The notes under the pieces: generated by a model | Databases searched by the model: none | Told to the model about the DNA's origin: nothing | Seen by the model: only the letters and a program-made list of their open reading frames with translations | Translations under genes and position numbers: made by a program | Part shown: one piece after another, positions 7,712 through 16,713 of the stretch | Layout: each line of letters starts with the position of its first letter | Position numbering within the stretch: position 1 is the stretch's first letter | IMG/VR virus record: IMGVR_UViG_3300025276_000033 | Coordinates: 1-64,000 of that record | Length of the DNA stretch: 64,000 bases | DNA from: a virus | Reading direction: 5' to 3' (one strand)

Positions 7712-9415
7712 ATGAACAAACATCAATTATTAGAAAACTGGAGTCCAGTTATCGAACAAACAATTGGAACGGGTGTAGACAAATCTAAAAAAGAATTAGT
7801 TGCTACAATCTGTCAATTACAAGAAAACTACGAAGCAAGACTTGGTGGTGGATTAAATGAAAATAACTTTTACGCACAACCTGGTTCTGTAAATGGTATG
7901 GGAGCGGTATCTTTACCGAATGTATCAACTGGAGCTCAAGGTTCTGGAGATGTACCTTATTCTCTATTACCATTAGCAATTCAAGTTGCTGCACAAACAA
8001 TTGGATTGGAATTAGTTCCAACTATTCCAATGAATTCACCAGTAGGAATGTTATCTTATATGGATTTCGTTTACGGTGGAGGTAAGAATGGATATGCTGC
8101 AATAGCTGACCCATATGCTACTGGAACTGATGGTAAATCACCTAATTCTCCACTTTACGTTAAATTTAAAGCTGTAGATGTTACTGCGGGTGCTATTGTT
8201 GATGGTGCTACGTTTACTTTTGTAAATGCAAATGGAAATGGAGTTGTTGAAGCATTGTTATTTACGGTTCTTGGAAAATCAAGAATTGATGGATATGTAA
8301 TTGCTAAAGTGCCGGAAAAATTAACCGGAACTAATACAATTGCAGCTATAATTCCTGCAGTTACGGCAACGGGAGCGGGAACAGTAATTGTTGGTACAAA
8401 CCCTGGAACAGTAGGAGCTGCTGGAACTTTTAACATTGAATCTAAAGCAGAATTAGTTAAAGGTTTAGAAGACCACATCGTTGATTTCTCATCTAACCAA
8501 GGTGTTTCTGAATATGGTGAAGTTACTAAAATGACTAGACAACAAGGTGAAGCTATTCAATCTAATACTGGAAACCTTCAATTATTCTCTAAAGCTATTG
8601 AAGCAAAAACGGTTCAAGCCGCTGCTGCAGTAACAAGAGAGCAATTAATGGATTTAAAACAATTCGGTATTGATGCGGTTGCACAAGCAAACCAATTCTT
8701 AGCTAACGAAATGACACAAGTTATCAATAAAGATATTCTTAGTAACATTTTCACACTAGGAAAAACAAACCACGTAAACATTGAAGCTGTTTCTGGTAGA
8801 AACTATCACTTGTCTTTAACAAGTAACGTTGGAACTGATACTATTGCTGTATTAGGTGCTGTTACTGGAAATTCTTGGTGGAATTATTTCGCAGGAATGG
8901 GTGTTGTAAATCGCGTTGATGTATCTAATTTAGGTGCTGAAAACTTAGGAACAAGACAAAGACGTTTAATGTCTAGAATGCTTGCATCTTCTAACATTAT
9001 CTCTGTAAGAGGTAGAAGAGGACCCGCTACATTTGCAGTTTGTTCTGGAGGTGTTGCAACTGGATTCCAAGATTGTGCTGGATTCGTTCCTTACCCAATC
9101 GCTAACACTATCAATCAAGTTCCTGGAGCATTGTATCCATTAGGAACATTAGCTGGTATTGCAATTTATGTTGACCCGAATATGACTTGGGAAGATGGTA
9201 GAATTGCATTAGGTAGAAAAGGAGACGGTAATACACCTGGTCTTGTATTCATGCCTTATGTTATGGCTGATACTGTTGAAACAATTGCAGAAGGAACTAT
9301 GGCTCCTAAAATGCAAATGAAGTCTAGATATGCTATTGTTCAAGCTGGACATCACCCAGAAACAATGTACCTTACAATAGGGTGTGTTAATTCTGTTGAT
9401 GGTGGATGGTCTTAA
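7712..9415 (+). CDS. major capsid protein (gp23-like)
   Basis: 567 residues; T4 gp23 has 521. It has the family N-terminus (LLENWSPVIEQ), the VPYSLLPLAIQVAAQTIGLELVPTIPM segment, YGEVTKMTRQQGEAIQ, AKTVQAAAAVTREQLMDLKQFGIDA, and LGTRQRRLMSRMLASSNIISVRGRRGPA. A Gly/Thr/Ala-rich insert of roughly 90 residues (about 155-245) probably forms a surface insertion domain. The likely prohead-protease site is GLNE|NN after Glu50, comparable to the Glu65 cleavage in T4 gp23. No exact late element is seen; TTTAAAATA lies near 7670. The gene ends in a terminator, as expected for a highly expressed gene. Confidence 0.95.
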   Translation: MNKHQLLENWSPVIEQTIGTGVDKSKKELVATICQLQENYEARLGGGLNENNFYAQPGSVNGMGAVSLPNVSTGAQGSGDVPYSLLPLAIQVAAQTIGLELVPTIPMNSPVGMLSYMDFVYGGGKNGYAAIADPYATGTDGKSPNSPLYVKFKAVDVTAGAIVDGATFTFVNANGNGVVEALLFTVLGKSRIDGYVIAKVPEKLTGTNTIAAIIPAVTATGAGTVIVGTNPGTVGAAGTFNIESKAELVKGLEDHIVDFSSNQGVSEYGEVTKMTRQQGEAIQSNTGNLQLFSKAIEAKTVQAAAAVTREQLMDLKQFGIDAVAQANQFLANEMTQVINKDILSNIFTLGKTNHVNIEAVSGRNYHLSLTSNVGTDTIAVLGAVTGNSWWNYFAGMGVVNRVDVSNLGAENLGTRQRRLMSRMLASSNIISVRGRRGPATFAVCSGGVATGFQDCAGFVPYPIANTINQVPGALYPLGTLAGIAIYVDPNMTWEDGRIALGRKGDGNTPGLVFMPYVMADTVETIAEGTMAPKMQMKSRYAIVQAGHHPETMYLTIGCVNSVDGGWS

Positions 9416-9435
9416 TAGTCTAACTATATTAATAT

Positions 9436-9468
9436 TAAAAAGGGAATCAGAAATGGTTCCCTTTTTTT
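9436..9468 (+). terminator. terminator after capsid gene
   Basis: AAAAGGGAA / TTCCC inverted repeat with a 10 nt loop and seven T. Confidence 0.85.
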
Positions 9469-9470
9469 AT

Positions 9471-9479
9471 GATTAAATA
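9471..9479 (+). promoter_or_regulatory. putative late promoter
   Basis: GATTAAATA, 20 nt before the ATG at 9500, immediately after the capsid terminator. Confidence 0.5.
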
Positions 9480-9499
9480 TTAAAAGAAATAACATTAAA

Positions 9500-10849
9500 A
9501 TGGAAATAATGCAAAATGCTAATTTAACAAATCAAGATACTAATTTTTTACAAGCATACTTAAATCATTTATCAGAAGAACAAAGAAAAGCATTTGTTGC
9601 TACTTATATGTACATCTTGAATGTAGGAAATGGTGATGCTCAATTTGAATCACAAAACTTTGAATCATTATTAGAAGCAGAAGAATTATCTACATATGCA
9701 TTAAATGAAGAACTTGTAACTAATGTTATTAATTTTCTAAAGGGTAAAAAGAACATAAGAAAATACTACAAAGGTCTTGAGAAAGCCGCAAAGAGTTTTG
9801 TTGCTGCATCCAATAAAATTGAAAATTTAGATAGAGATAAAAGGGCTCAATTCAGAAAATCCGAATTAGCTAAGTATGATGCTCAAATAAAAGCACTAGA
9901 CCAAATTAAAAAACAATTAGAAGATTTTAAAAAAGATTCACCTATTCTACAAAAAGTAGATTCCTTTGCTAATAATTCATACAAAATAAAACTTTTTTTG
10001 ATGGGCAAAAAAGCCGATGTTAGTTTATCAAAACTTAAAGGATATGAAGATGATATTGAGAAAATAAAAAGAGACCAAAGTACTTTAGAGGCTGATGTAA
10101 AGAAAGCAAATAAAGAGGCTGAGGAAAAGGAGAAAAAAAGATTAGAAGCAGAAAAAGCCGGCAATGAAGCGACAGGACCATCCGATGCTACGAAAAATGC
10201 AACTGAAAAGGTAAAAGAACTAAAAGTTGTTCCTGAAAACGAAACCCCAGAGCAAAAAACTGCAAGAGAAGAAAAATTGAAAACAGCAGAAACAGCAGAA
10301 AAAGAAGCAATAGAAAAAGATAAAGCAGACGCAAAAGAAAAGAAAGAAAAAGAAGAAAAAGAAAAGGAAGAAAAAGAGGGTGCAGGAGCAACTGCTGGAA
10401 CCGGAGCAACTGCTGGAACCGAAGAAAAAACCCCAGAAAAAACTGAAACAGAAACCCCTCCAGAAAAAACGGAAGTCGAAAAAACGGAAACCGAAACTGC
10501 AACCGTAAAGGCCGAAACTGAAAAAACGGAAGCTGAAACTAAACAGATTGAAGCAGATGTCGATAAAGCAAAAGCAGAAGCTGATGCAAAAGAAGCCAAA
10601 AACGCAAATGTCCAAAAACAGATAGATGATTTAAAATCAAAAAAGAATAAGATAAAATTAGAATCTATAAAAGACCGAAAGGAAGGTAAAGATTATGAAA
10701 AAATGATTGATGACCTTTCTAATCAAATAGCCGGTCTTGAAAAGAAACTTAAAGAAAATAATACATTACCACTATCGTTTTTCTATGATTTAGAAAACAT
10801 TAACGAACAACTAACATGCTTAGAAAACTCAATAGGAGAAAGACTGTAA
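9500..10849 (+). CDS. coiled-coil, Lys/Glu/Thr-rich low-complexity protein
   Basis: 449 residues; not recognised by family. Residues 1-85 are helical with YALNEELVTNVINFLKGKK; about 100-150 and 380-430 are coiled coils (ALDQIKKQLEDFKK, MIDDLSNQIAGLEKKL). Between them lies an extremely charged E/K/A/T region with GATAGTGATAGT and repeated EKTE units. Placement directly after the capsid gene with its own late-type element suggests a head or core component. An ALNE|E near residue 74 and an INE|Q near the C-terminus could be protease sites. Long open frames on the opposite strand here are artefacts of the low complexity. Confidence 0.75.
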   Translation: MEIMQNANLTNQDTNFLQAYLNHLSEEQRKAFVATYMYILNVGNGDAQFESQNFESLLEAEELSTYALNEELVTNVINFLKGKKNIRKYYKGLEKAAKSFVAASNKIENLDRDKRAQFRKSELAKYDAQIKALDQIKKQLEDFKKDSPILQKVDSFANNSYKIKLFLMGKKADVSLSKLKGYEDDIEKIKRDQSTLEADVKKANKEAEEKEKKRLEAEKAGNEATGPSDATKNATEKVKELKVVPENETPEQKTAREEKLKTAETAEKEAIEKDKADAKEKKEKEEKEKEEKEGAGATAGTGATAGTEEKTPEKTETETPPEKTEVEKTETETATVKAETEKTEAETKQIEADVDKAKAEADAKEAKNANVQKQIDDLKSKKNKIKLESIKDRKEGKDYEKMIDDLSNQIAGLEKKLKENNTLPLSFFYDLENINEQLTCLENSIGERL

Positions 10850-11457
10850 GAAAAGGATTTAGTTCTGATGAACTATATCAAAGAATATTACTAGATAAGG
10901 CAAGTTTTCAAGAAAAAAAGGTATTTGTAAACAATAAATTTGCAAGAAAATATTTTGATGACGATTTACTCTGTAATATGTTAATTCAAAAGGATAAATT
11001 TTTAATGAACAAACTAACAGGGTATCAAACTAAAAGATTGATGCCCTTTTATCCTAGTTATATCCCACTAATAGATGCAAATATAGTATTATCTAAAGAT
11101 GAGTACTATTGGACTGCAAATACTATCAAATATAATTGCATAAGATGTAATGAACCTACCATTTCTTTTTTAGGAGATTTTAAATTAAAAAATGTTCTTT
11201 GTGGAAAATGTGTTGAGGACCACTATATCAATAAGAAAGGTGCATTTGATAAAAGATTGCACGACCACGAATTTTCTAAATTTAAACAAGATTTCTATAT
11301 TATAAACAAAGAACATCAAAAAAAGTTATTTTCTAAACTAATCAAAAGAGAAAAATCTTTGTATAAAAATGACAAAACTATTGATAGTGGATTGAAAGCC
11401 AGCTATACAGCAAAATTAAGAAATATAGAAAATGTTTTCAATTCTATTGTAACATAA
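10816..11457 (+). CDS. zinc-ribbon-like protein of unknown function
   Basis: 213 residues; the ATG lies 34 nt inside the preceding gene in another frame. Basic N-terminus (MLRKLNRRKTVRKGF). A CIRC ... CGKC pair about 25 residues apart (centre of the protein) would bind one zinc. The C-terminus is basic and helical. No family recognised. Its end overlaps the convergent minus-strand gene by 14 nt. Confidence 0.7.
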   Translation: MLRKLNRRKTVRKGFSSDELYQRILLDKASFQEKKVFVNNKFARKYFDDDLLCNMLIQKDKFLMNKLTGYQTKRLMPFYPSYIPLIDANIVLSKDEYYWTANTIKYNCIRCNEPTISFLGDFKLKNVLCGKCVEDHYINKKGAFDKRLHDHEFSKFKQDFYIINKEHQKKLFSKLIKREKSLYKNDKTIDSGLKASYTAKLRNIENVFNSIVT

Positions 11458-12106
11458 GTTTAAGTACGTAGGGTATCGTAATGCCTTTAGAATTCAATGC
11501 CATATCTGTTTTAATTTCTATAAGATTATTTACATTATCATCTACATATTTCAATTCAGAATGAAAAGAACCATTGTATTGCACTTTCCCTTTTTTTGAT
11601 ACAACGTAGTGTTCAATGATAGAACAATTACACATTTCTATGTATATATGCAAACTCTTTCTTCCGTCTCTTATTTCTTTGCGAACAATTTTTATGTAAT
11701 CTTTAAGAAATGTTATTGCTGTTTGTAATTCAAAATACTTAGTTCTAAGTTTTTTTACACTTCTTTCTACAATAGTATCTAATTCTTTTAATTCTATGAC
11801 AGTTCCGTGTAGTTCATAGATGTAATCAAAAAGTTTTTCACTTTCTTTGTCTTTGTTTACAATTTCGTAAGTAGATATAAAAGATTCTAAATCCTTGTAT
11901 CTTTTTTCTAATGTTTCGTATTCTTGAAACAAAAACCCTTTTTTTACGTTAATATCAATTCTTTTTAGATATGCAAGTAATTTCCAATGTTTATGTTCTA
12001 TATCAATAGGTTCTTGTACAAACCAAGTATTAGGAAATACATTAGGTACGTAGTTATTATCTTTTATTGTAATTTTTTGTGTATCTATAAAATATTCTGA
12101 TGCCAT
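11444..12106 (-). CDS. unknown protein, minus strand
   Basis: 220 residues when started at the ATG complementary to 12104-12106 (MASEYFIDTQKITIK); a longer frame reaching 12172 would overlap the divergent clamp-loader start and is not preferred. Residues ~65-160 are predicted coiled coil (EYETLEKRYKDLES, IVERSVKKLRTKYFEL). No family is recognised. It lies alone on the minus strand, divergent from the clamp loader. An ATTAAATA on the minus strand at 12145-12152 could drive it. Confidence 0.65.
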   Translation of the reverse strand: MASEYFIDTQKITIKDNNYVPNVFPNTWFVQEPIDIEHKHWKLLAYLKRIDINVKKGFLFQEYETLEKRYKDLESFISTYEIVNKDKESEKLFDYIYELHGTVIELKELDTIVERSVKKLRTKYFELQTAITFLKDYIKIVRKEIRDGRKSLHIYIEMCNCSIIEHYVVSKKGKVQYNGSFHSELKYVDDNVNNLIEIKTDMALNSKGITIPYVLKLMLQ

Positions 12107-12152
12107 TTTGTTTTTAATTAGTGTATAATCTTTATGATATAAAATATTTAAT

Positions 12153-13106
12153 ATGAGTATAAAAAACAACATTTGGGTAGAAAAGTATAGACCATCTACA
12201 TTAGAGGAATTAATTATTCCTGAAAGAGTTTATAAAAAGTTTGAAGGGGGTAAATTAAACAATCATGTACTATTGCACGGTAGTCCAGGATTAGGTAAAA
12301 CTAGTTTAGGTAAAATTATTTCTAAGGATGCTGTTAGTTTAGAGATCAACTGTTCACTTGATACAAGTGTAGATAGTGTTAGAACTAAAATAACAGAATT
12401 CTGTTCTAATATTTCAATATTGCACGGAAAGAAAGCACAAAAGGTTGTTTTGTTAGATGAGTTCGATGGTGTGTCTGAGCAGTATATGAAAGCGATGCGA
12501 GCTGTAATTGAAACTTTCGCAGGAACAACTAGATTTATTGCAACGTGTAATTACATTCAAAAAATACCTGACAATATTCAATCAAGGTTTGATGTAATAA
12601 ACTTTGACTTTCCAAAAGAAGAAGAACGCGATTTGATGAAAAAATATCTAATGCGTTTCAATCATATATGCAAACAGGAAGGAATGTCTGTTGAACCTAA
12701 AGTTATGGGTGCAATCGTTAAAAAACATTTTCCAGATTTAAGGAGTACGATTACTTTCTTACAGGGAATGTACGAAGAAGGTAAGAAAACTATTACCTTA
12801 GAAGATTTAAAATCATTTACTGGCGAAAACAAAGAACTATTCGAGCATTTAATCAACTCTGGTGAATCTTTTATAGACCTTTATACATTTGCATATAAGA
12901 ACTACGTTAACAACGAAGACAACGTATTTGCATCACTGGGAAAAGATTTCATTGATTTTTTGATTGGCAAAGGTGCTGAATCAAATAAAATAGGTAATAT
13001 AATTGTAGAGGTTGCCGACTACACTTATAAATCAAATTTTGTAATTGATAAATTTGTTACGTTATCGGCTTGTTTACAAAAAATTAAAAAAATAGTCAAT
13101 GAATAA
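12153..13106 (+). CDS. sliding-clamp loader large subunit (gp44-like AAA+ ATPase)
   Basis: 317 residues against 319 for T4 gp44. WVEKYRPSTLEELI is the classic clamp-loader N-terminus. Walker A is GSPGLGKT (43-50), Walker B VVLLDEFD, and sensor 1 IATCNY; IQSRFDVINF occupies the SRC-motif position (SRF). Together with gp62 it loads the processivity clamp at primer-templates. The 3' end overlaps the FEN nuclease gene by 8 nt, and gp62 follows, so the three form one replication operon. Confidence 0.93.
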   Translation: MSIKNNIWVEKYRPSTLEELIIPERVYKKFEGGKLNNHVLLHGSPGLGKTSLGKIISKDAVSLEINCSLDTSVDSVRTKITEFCSNISILHGKKAQKVVLLDEFDGVSEQYMKAMRAVIETFAGTTRFIATCNYIQKIPDNIQSRFDVINFDFPKEEERDLMKKYLMRFNHICKQEGMSVEPKVMGAIVKKHFPDLRSTITFLQGMYEEGKKTITLEDLKSFTGENKELFEHLINSGESFIDLYTFAYKNYVNNEDNVFASLGKDFIDFLIGKGAESNKIGNIIVEVADYTYKSNFVIDKFVTLSACLQKIKKIVNE

Positions 13107-14292
13107 ATTTACTCTAGTAATTGATGGAAATTACCTATTATATTCTACACTAAGTGTTATGAAGTTATTTTCTAAGAATAATGAAATGTTCTTGAAAGGT
13201 AACAACGAAGAAACTCTTAGAAAAGATACTAACTTTTTATTAGAAAAGTTAACGCAAATTTATGCAAAGGATATTAGAAGTCTAGGTCCAATCATAGATG
13301 ATGTTATATTTACAATAGATGATTCTAATTCTTGGCGAAAAGACTTGTATCTTACTAAAGATTACAAAGGAATTGAAAAAGGTTTAGAATACAAAGGTAA
13401 CAGAAAAAAAGATAAAAGTATTGATTTTTCTAATATCTTTACCGTATTTGATTCCTTTGTTAAAGGATTAGCAATTAGTTGTAATCTAAACTTTAAAGCT
13501 ATTCCAGGATGCGAAGCTGATGATTTAATTTTTGTGCATTGTAGTTACTTGAATAGTCAAGGTAAAAGTACTATAATCTATTCTGGTGATGGTGATCTAA
13601 AACAATGCGTAGGATTCGACAAAAGTAAAAATACGTTCACTATTCAATATCAAAAACAAAACAGAAAAATTTGGATTGATAGGGCTACAGCGTTATACTT
13701 AAAAGAAAATCAAAAAACTTATGCTGTTGATTGCTTACGTTCAGTTGTTAACAATACAAGTTCTAAGTTATCAGTAGTTGATCCGTTTGAAATAGTTATT
13801 GAAAAAGTTTTAGGTGGTGATATATCTGATAATATAGTTCCTATCATAAGCGAATCTAGACAATATGGCCCTAAAGCCAAAAAAGCTGGTCAATGGTTCA
13901 ACACAGGGATTGCCGATGCAACTATAAAAAACATAAAGAAAGAAATTGATTTTTCTAAATTCAATGTAGAAGATTTGTTTCGTACAGATTTCAAAAGAAA
14001 ACTAGCAAGTTCTGCTATTAGGAATTTCAAATCTCAAAACAAGTATTCTATCGAAGATGTTCAAAATAATGTAGATGTTAATATAAATCTTGTACTATTA
14101 CACAAAGATACGATTCCATCTTATTTATACGATGATATCTTTAATTGGTCAGAAGAAACTTACAAAAAGAAAAAATGCGAAGTACAAAAACAATTTAACT
14201 ATAAACAGCTTTTAATGTCTATGAAACTATATGACAAGAAAGCACATGACAATTCAAGTAGTGCAAGCATCTTTAAAGAATTAGGATTATGA
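13099..14292 (+). CDS. 5'-3' exonuclease / RNase H, FEN-like (T4 rnh-type)
   Basis: 397 residues, longer than T4 RNase H (305). Motifs of the FEN/5' nuclease fold are LVIDGNYLLY near the N-terminus (metal Asp9), PGCEADDLIF, YSGDGDLKQCV, and the helix-3-turn-helix GGDISDNIVPII. It would remove RNA primers from Okazaki fragments. It sits between the two clamp-loader subunit genes with short overlaps on both sides. Confidence 0.9.
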   Translation: MNKFTLVIDGNYLLYSTLSVMKLFSKNNEMFLKGNNEETLRKDTNFLLEKLTQIYAKDIRSLGPIIDDVIFTIDDSNSWRKDLYLTKDYKGIEKGLEYKGNRKKDKSIDFSNIFTVFDSFVKGLAISCNLNFKAIPGCEADDLIFVHCSYLNSQGKSTIIYSGDGDLKQCVGFDKSKNTFTIQYQKQNRKIWIDRATALYLKENQKTYAVDCLRSVVNNTSSKLSVVDPFEIVIEKVLGGDISDNIVPIISESRQYGPKAKKAGQWFNTGIADATIKNIKKEIDFSKFNVEDLFRTDFKRKLASSAIRNFKSQNKYSIEDVQNNVDVNINLVLLHKDTIPSYLYDDIFNWSEETYKKKKCEVQKQFNYKQLLMSMKLYDKKAHDNSSSASIFKELGL

Positions 14293-14732
14293 TAGTAAAA
14301 TCACCGTTTGATATAATAGGACAATTAGGAAAAAAACAATTTGATGACATTTCTAATATGGATAAGAAAAGACATGCTTTCATTGTCAATAGAATGTTAT
14401 CAAGAGCATTACCAGAAGTTTCTTTCAATATGACGCATATGAAAGTGTGTCCTGAAAGCACTGTTGATTTTTGGAATCAAGCATTTCTTGATATGAATAA
14501 GTCCGGACAAGGTATGAGAATGTTAGGTTATATCAGGAGAGTTCTAAGAGTTTCAATGGCCGGAGCAAAGAAAAAAACAAAAAGTAAAGTTGATAAAGAA
14601 GTTTCAAAAAGTTTTATGCAAATAAGTAAAATAGGAACAAAAGAATTCGATGTTTTGGTTCATTACTATGAAAAAGATTTGATTAAATATCTAAAGAAGT
14701 TTTCTAAAATGTTGGAAACTACGAAAGTATAG
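14289..14732 (+). CDS. clamp loader small subunit (gp62-like)
   Basis: 147 residues. KSPFDIIGQL at the N-terminus and KKRHAFIVNRMLSRALPEV (about 27-45) followed by a helical region resemble the short gp62 versions of marine T4-like phages, and the gene directly follows gp44 and FEN genes with a 4 nt overlap. Sequence similarity to T4 gp62 itself is weak, so the assignment rests largely on position and the FIVNR...LPE pattern. Confidence 0.65.
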   Translation: MIVKSPFDIIGQLGKKQFDDISNMDKKRHAFIVNRMLSRALPEVSFNMTHMKVCPESTVDFWNQAFLDMNKSGQGMRMLGYIRRVLRVSMAGAKKKTKSKVDKEVSKSFMQISKIGTKEFDVLVHYYEKDLIKYLKKFSKMLETTKV

Positions 14733-14734
14733 AT

Positions 14735-15373
14735 ATGAATATTAAAGAAAAATTTTGGGTAGGAACTTTTATTAGTTTATGGGTACTTGTTAGTACAGTA
14801 AGTACAATTCATAGTATAGAATTCTTTGAATTGTCAAATAACTTATTCCTGTCTTGGTGTCTAGCAATTGGATTCGAAATAGGTGCAATGGCTTCATTAG
14901 GTGGGATTATAGTTTCTAAAGGAAATAAAACTCTTATATGGGCATTGTTTATATTACTAACAACATTTCAAATACATGGTAATATGTATTGGGCATGGTC
15001 GCATAGTAATGATATAACTGAATGGACAAAACTTTTCGATATGGTTGATGAAGACCCGAATTTTACAAGAAGGGTTTTTGCATTTGTTAGTGGTGGAATA
15101 TTACCTTTGGTTTCGTTAGGTTTCATTAAATCGTTAATGGACTACCTTGCGCCTAAAGAAGAAGTTCCGGTAACAGAAGAAACAGAAATTCATATGAATA
15201 ATGTAACAGAAGATACAAAAATTCCTACGAATGATGAAAAAGCAGATGCTATACTTCAATCCTTTAGAAAAAAGAGAAACCCCAATGAATTAAATAATAA
15301 GAAGAATCCTAGCAAATTAGAAGATGTTATTGATAGCGCTGAAAAAGTTGTTAATTCAATAGGAGAAAAATAA
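14735..15373 (+). CDS. four-helix membrane protein, unknown role
   Basis: 212 residues. Four hydrophobic segments at about residues 8-28, 38-62, 66-84 and 112-132 (FWVGTFISLWVLVSTV, FLSWCLAIGFEIGAMASLGG, TLIWALFILLTTFQIHG, FAFVSGGILPLVSLGF), then a charged cytoplasmic tail rich in E, T and K. No family is recognised. It starts 2 nt after the gp62-like gene and so is probably co-transcribed with it. Confidence 0.7.
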   Translation: MNIKEKFWVGTFISLWVLVSTVSTIHSIEFFELSNNLFLSWCLAIGFEIGAMASLGGIIVSKGNKTLIWALFILLTTFQIHGNMYWAWSHSNDITEWTKLFDMVDEDPNFTRRVFAFVSGGILPLVSLGFIKSLMDYLAPKEEVPVTEETEIHMNNVTEDTKIPTNDEKADAILQSFRKKRNPNELNNKKNPSKLEDVIDSAEKVVNSIGEK

Positions 15374-15383
15374 TATAAGTTAA

Positions 15384-16448
15384 ATGTCAAGTACTAAAAA
15401 ATGCATAATTAAAATAGATGAAAATGGACCTAGTATAGTATCCAATGGTGATACTGTGGCAAGTGATTTAAGATTAACACTAAAAGATTATTTACCTAGT
15501 GTTACTAATTGGACAACTTGGAATGGTTCTATGAAAAAAGGTGATGAAATAACAATAACTACCCCTTATAAATTTATTGCTGTTAGAGCAAGAAATAGCA
15601 ATACAAGTACTGGTAGTACAATTAAAGCAACTAATGGATCTATTGATTTAACAAGTGCTTGTTTACCAGCAAATAATTCATTAGCAAGTAATTGTGGATG
15701 CAGTGCGGGTTCAACTGGAGCAACCGGAGTGTTATTAGATTTTGAAATGAATCAATTTACATCTTATACTCTTGATACTAAAACAATTTATTCCGACAAT
15801 GCACTTTTATTCGATTGTTCACATGGACCAACGGCAACTGGTGTTACGGGATGGGCTGGTTGTACTTGTGTAGATGTTGCTAGTTGTGGTGGAACAGGAG
15901 CAACTTCAGCTGCAATAGGAATAACAGGAGCAACTGGAACTTGTACCGTTGGTGGTGCAACAGCAGTAGCAAAAGGAGTTTATGAATATTCTTTTACTGG
16001 ATATCTTGAAAACAACAACTTGATAATTAAGTCAAGTGCTGCAGACAATGAATACAAATGTAAGTTAGATTATTACGCATATACAAAAGTAGATAATGAA
16101 TACGTATTGTTTATTTTTAATAATACACTCGGAAAATGGGTTATTGCTAAATTAGATAAGAAAATAAGTGAGATTGTAAAAAATAAAACTGCGTATAATA
16201 TCATTGAACTAATAGAGTGGTCTGAAACAAATTATATTTATAAGAATAGTAATGTTTCAATGCCCTCCGCAAAAGGATATACGAGCACTAACATAAATTC
16301 TTTTACTGGAACGGTATCAGAATTAGATAGTAATATGCCCGTTACCTTTAAGATGAATAGTTTATTTATAATGGAATCAGCTAACTTTAAAGGTAAGATT
16401 ACAGCAAAAGTAAATAATCTAGATGTCAACATAATGTTAGCAATTTAA
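15384..16448 (+). CDS. collagen-like/Gly-Thr-rich virion surface protein candidate
   Basis: 354 residues. Two short collagen-like stretches (GSTGATGV and GITGATGTC) with many cysteines (CGCSAGS, GCTCVDVASCGG) lie within residues ~105-195, flanked by beta-rich sequence. Such G-x-T runs are common in phage fibre, decoration or whisker proteins. No enzymatic motif. A neighbouring 78 aa gene and glycosyltransferase suggest a structural or surface module. Confidence 0.55.
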   Translation: MSSTKKCIIKIDENGPSIVSNGDTVASDLRLTLKDYLPSVTNWTTWNGSMKKGDEITITTPYKFIAVRARNSNTSTGSTIKATNGSIDLTSACLPANNSLASNCGCSAGSTGATGVLLDFEMNQFTSYTLDTKTIYSDNALLFDCSHGPTATGVTGWAGCTCVDVASCGGTGATSAAIGITGATGTCTVGGATAVAKGVYEYSFTGYLENNNLIIKSSAADNEYKCKLDYYAYTKVDNEYVLFIFNNTLGKWVIAKLDKKISEIVKNKTAYNIIELIEWSETNYIYKNSNVSMPSAKGYTSTNINSFTGTVSELDSNMPVTFKMNSLFIMESANFKGKITAKVNNLDVNIMLAI

Positions 16449-16473
16449 TTTTTAATTTTTAATACATATACAA

Positions 16474-16710
16474 ATGAGTGAAGCAAAACAAGAAACAGGA
16501 GTTTCAAATTTAAACCAAGCAATTTCTGTGCTTATGCAAGCAGCAGAACAAGGTAGAAGAGCTGGGATTTTCGAATGGGAAGATTTAGATTACATTTCTC
16601 AATCTCTAAAACTCTTAAATGCTTATGCAAAAGAGCAAGAGGGACCAACTCAGGGTTCCGAACCAGCAACAGAATCAAATGATGTTATTTTAGAACCTAC
16701 TAAAGACTAG
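16474..16710 (+). CDS. small conserved-looking protein, unknown
   Basis: 78 residues (MSEAKQETGVSNLNQAISVL...). It is predicted helical from residues 10 to 56, with an acidic disordered tail. It ends 3 nt before the glycosyltransferase start. No function recognised. Confidence 0.6.
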   Translation: MSEAKQETGVSNLNQAISVLMQAAEQGRRAGIFEWEDLDYISQSLKLLNAYAKEQEGPTQGSEPATESNDVILEPTKD

Positions 16711-16713
16711 TAG

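Noticed and set aside
8155-8478. 107 aa minus-strand frame
   Set aside because: Antisense to the capsid protein's Thr/Gly/Ala-rich insertion.
9883-10615. Three overlapping minus-strand frames (up to 238 aa)
   Set aside because: They lie opposite the Lys/Glu/Thr-rich coiled-coil gene and consist of Ser/Phe runs, the complement of low-complexity codons.
12107-12172. 22 residue extension of the minus-strand gene
   Set aside because: It would overlap the divergent clamp loader start; MASEYF at 12106 has the better leader.
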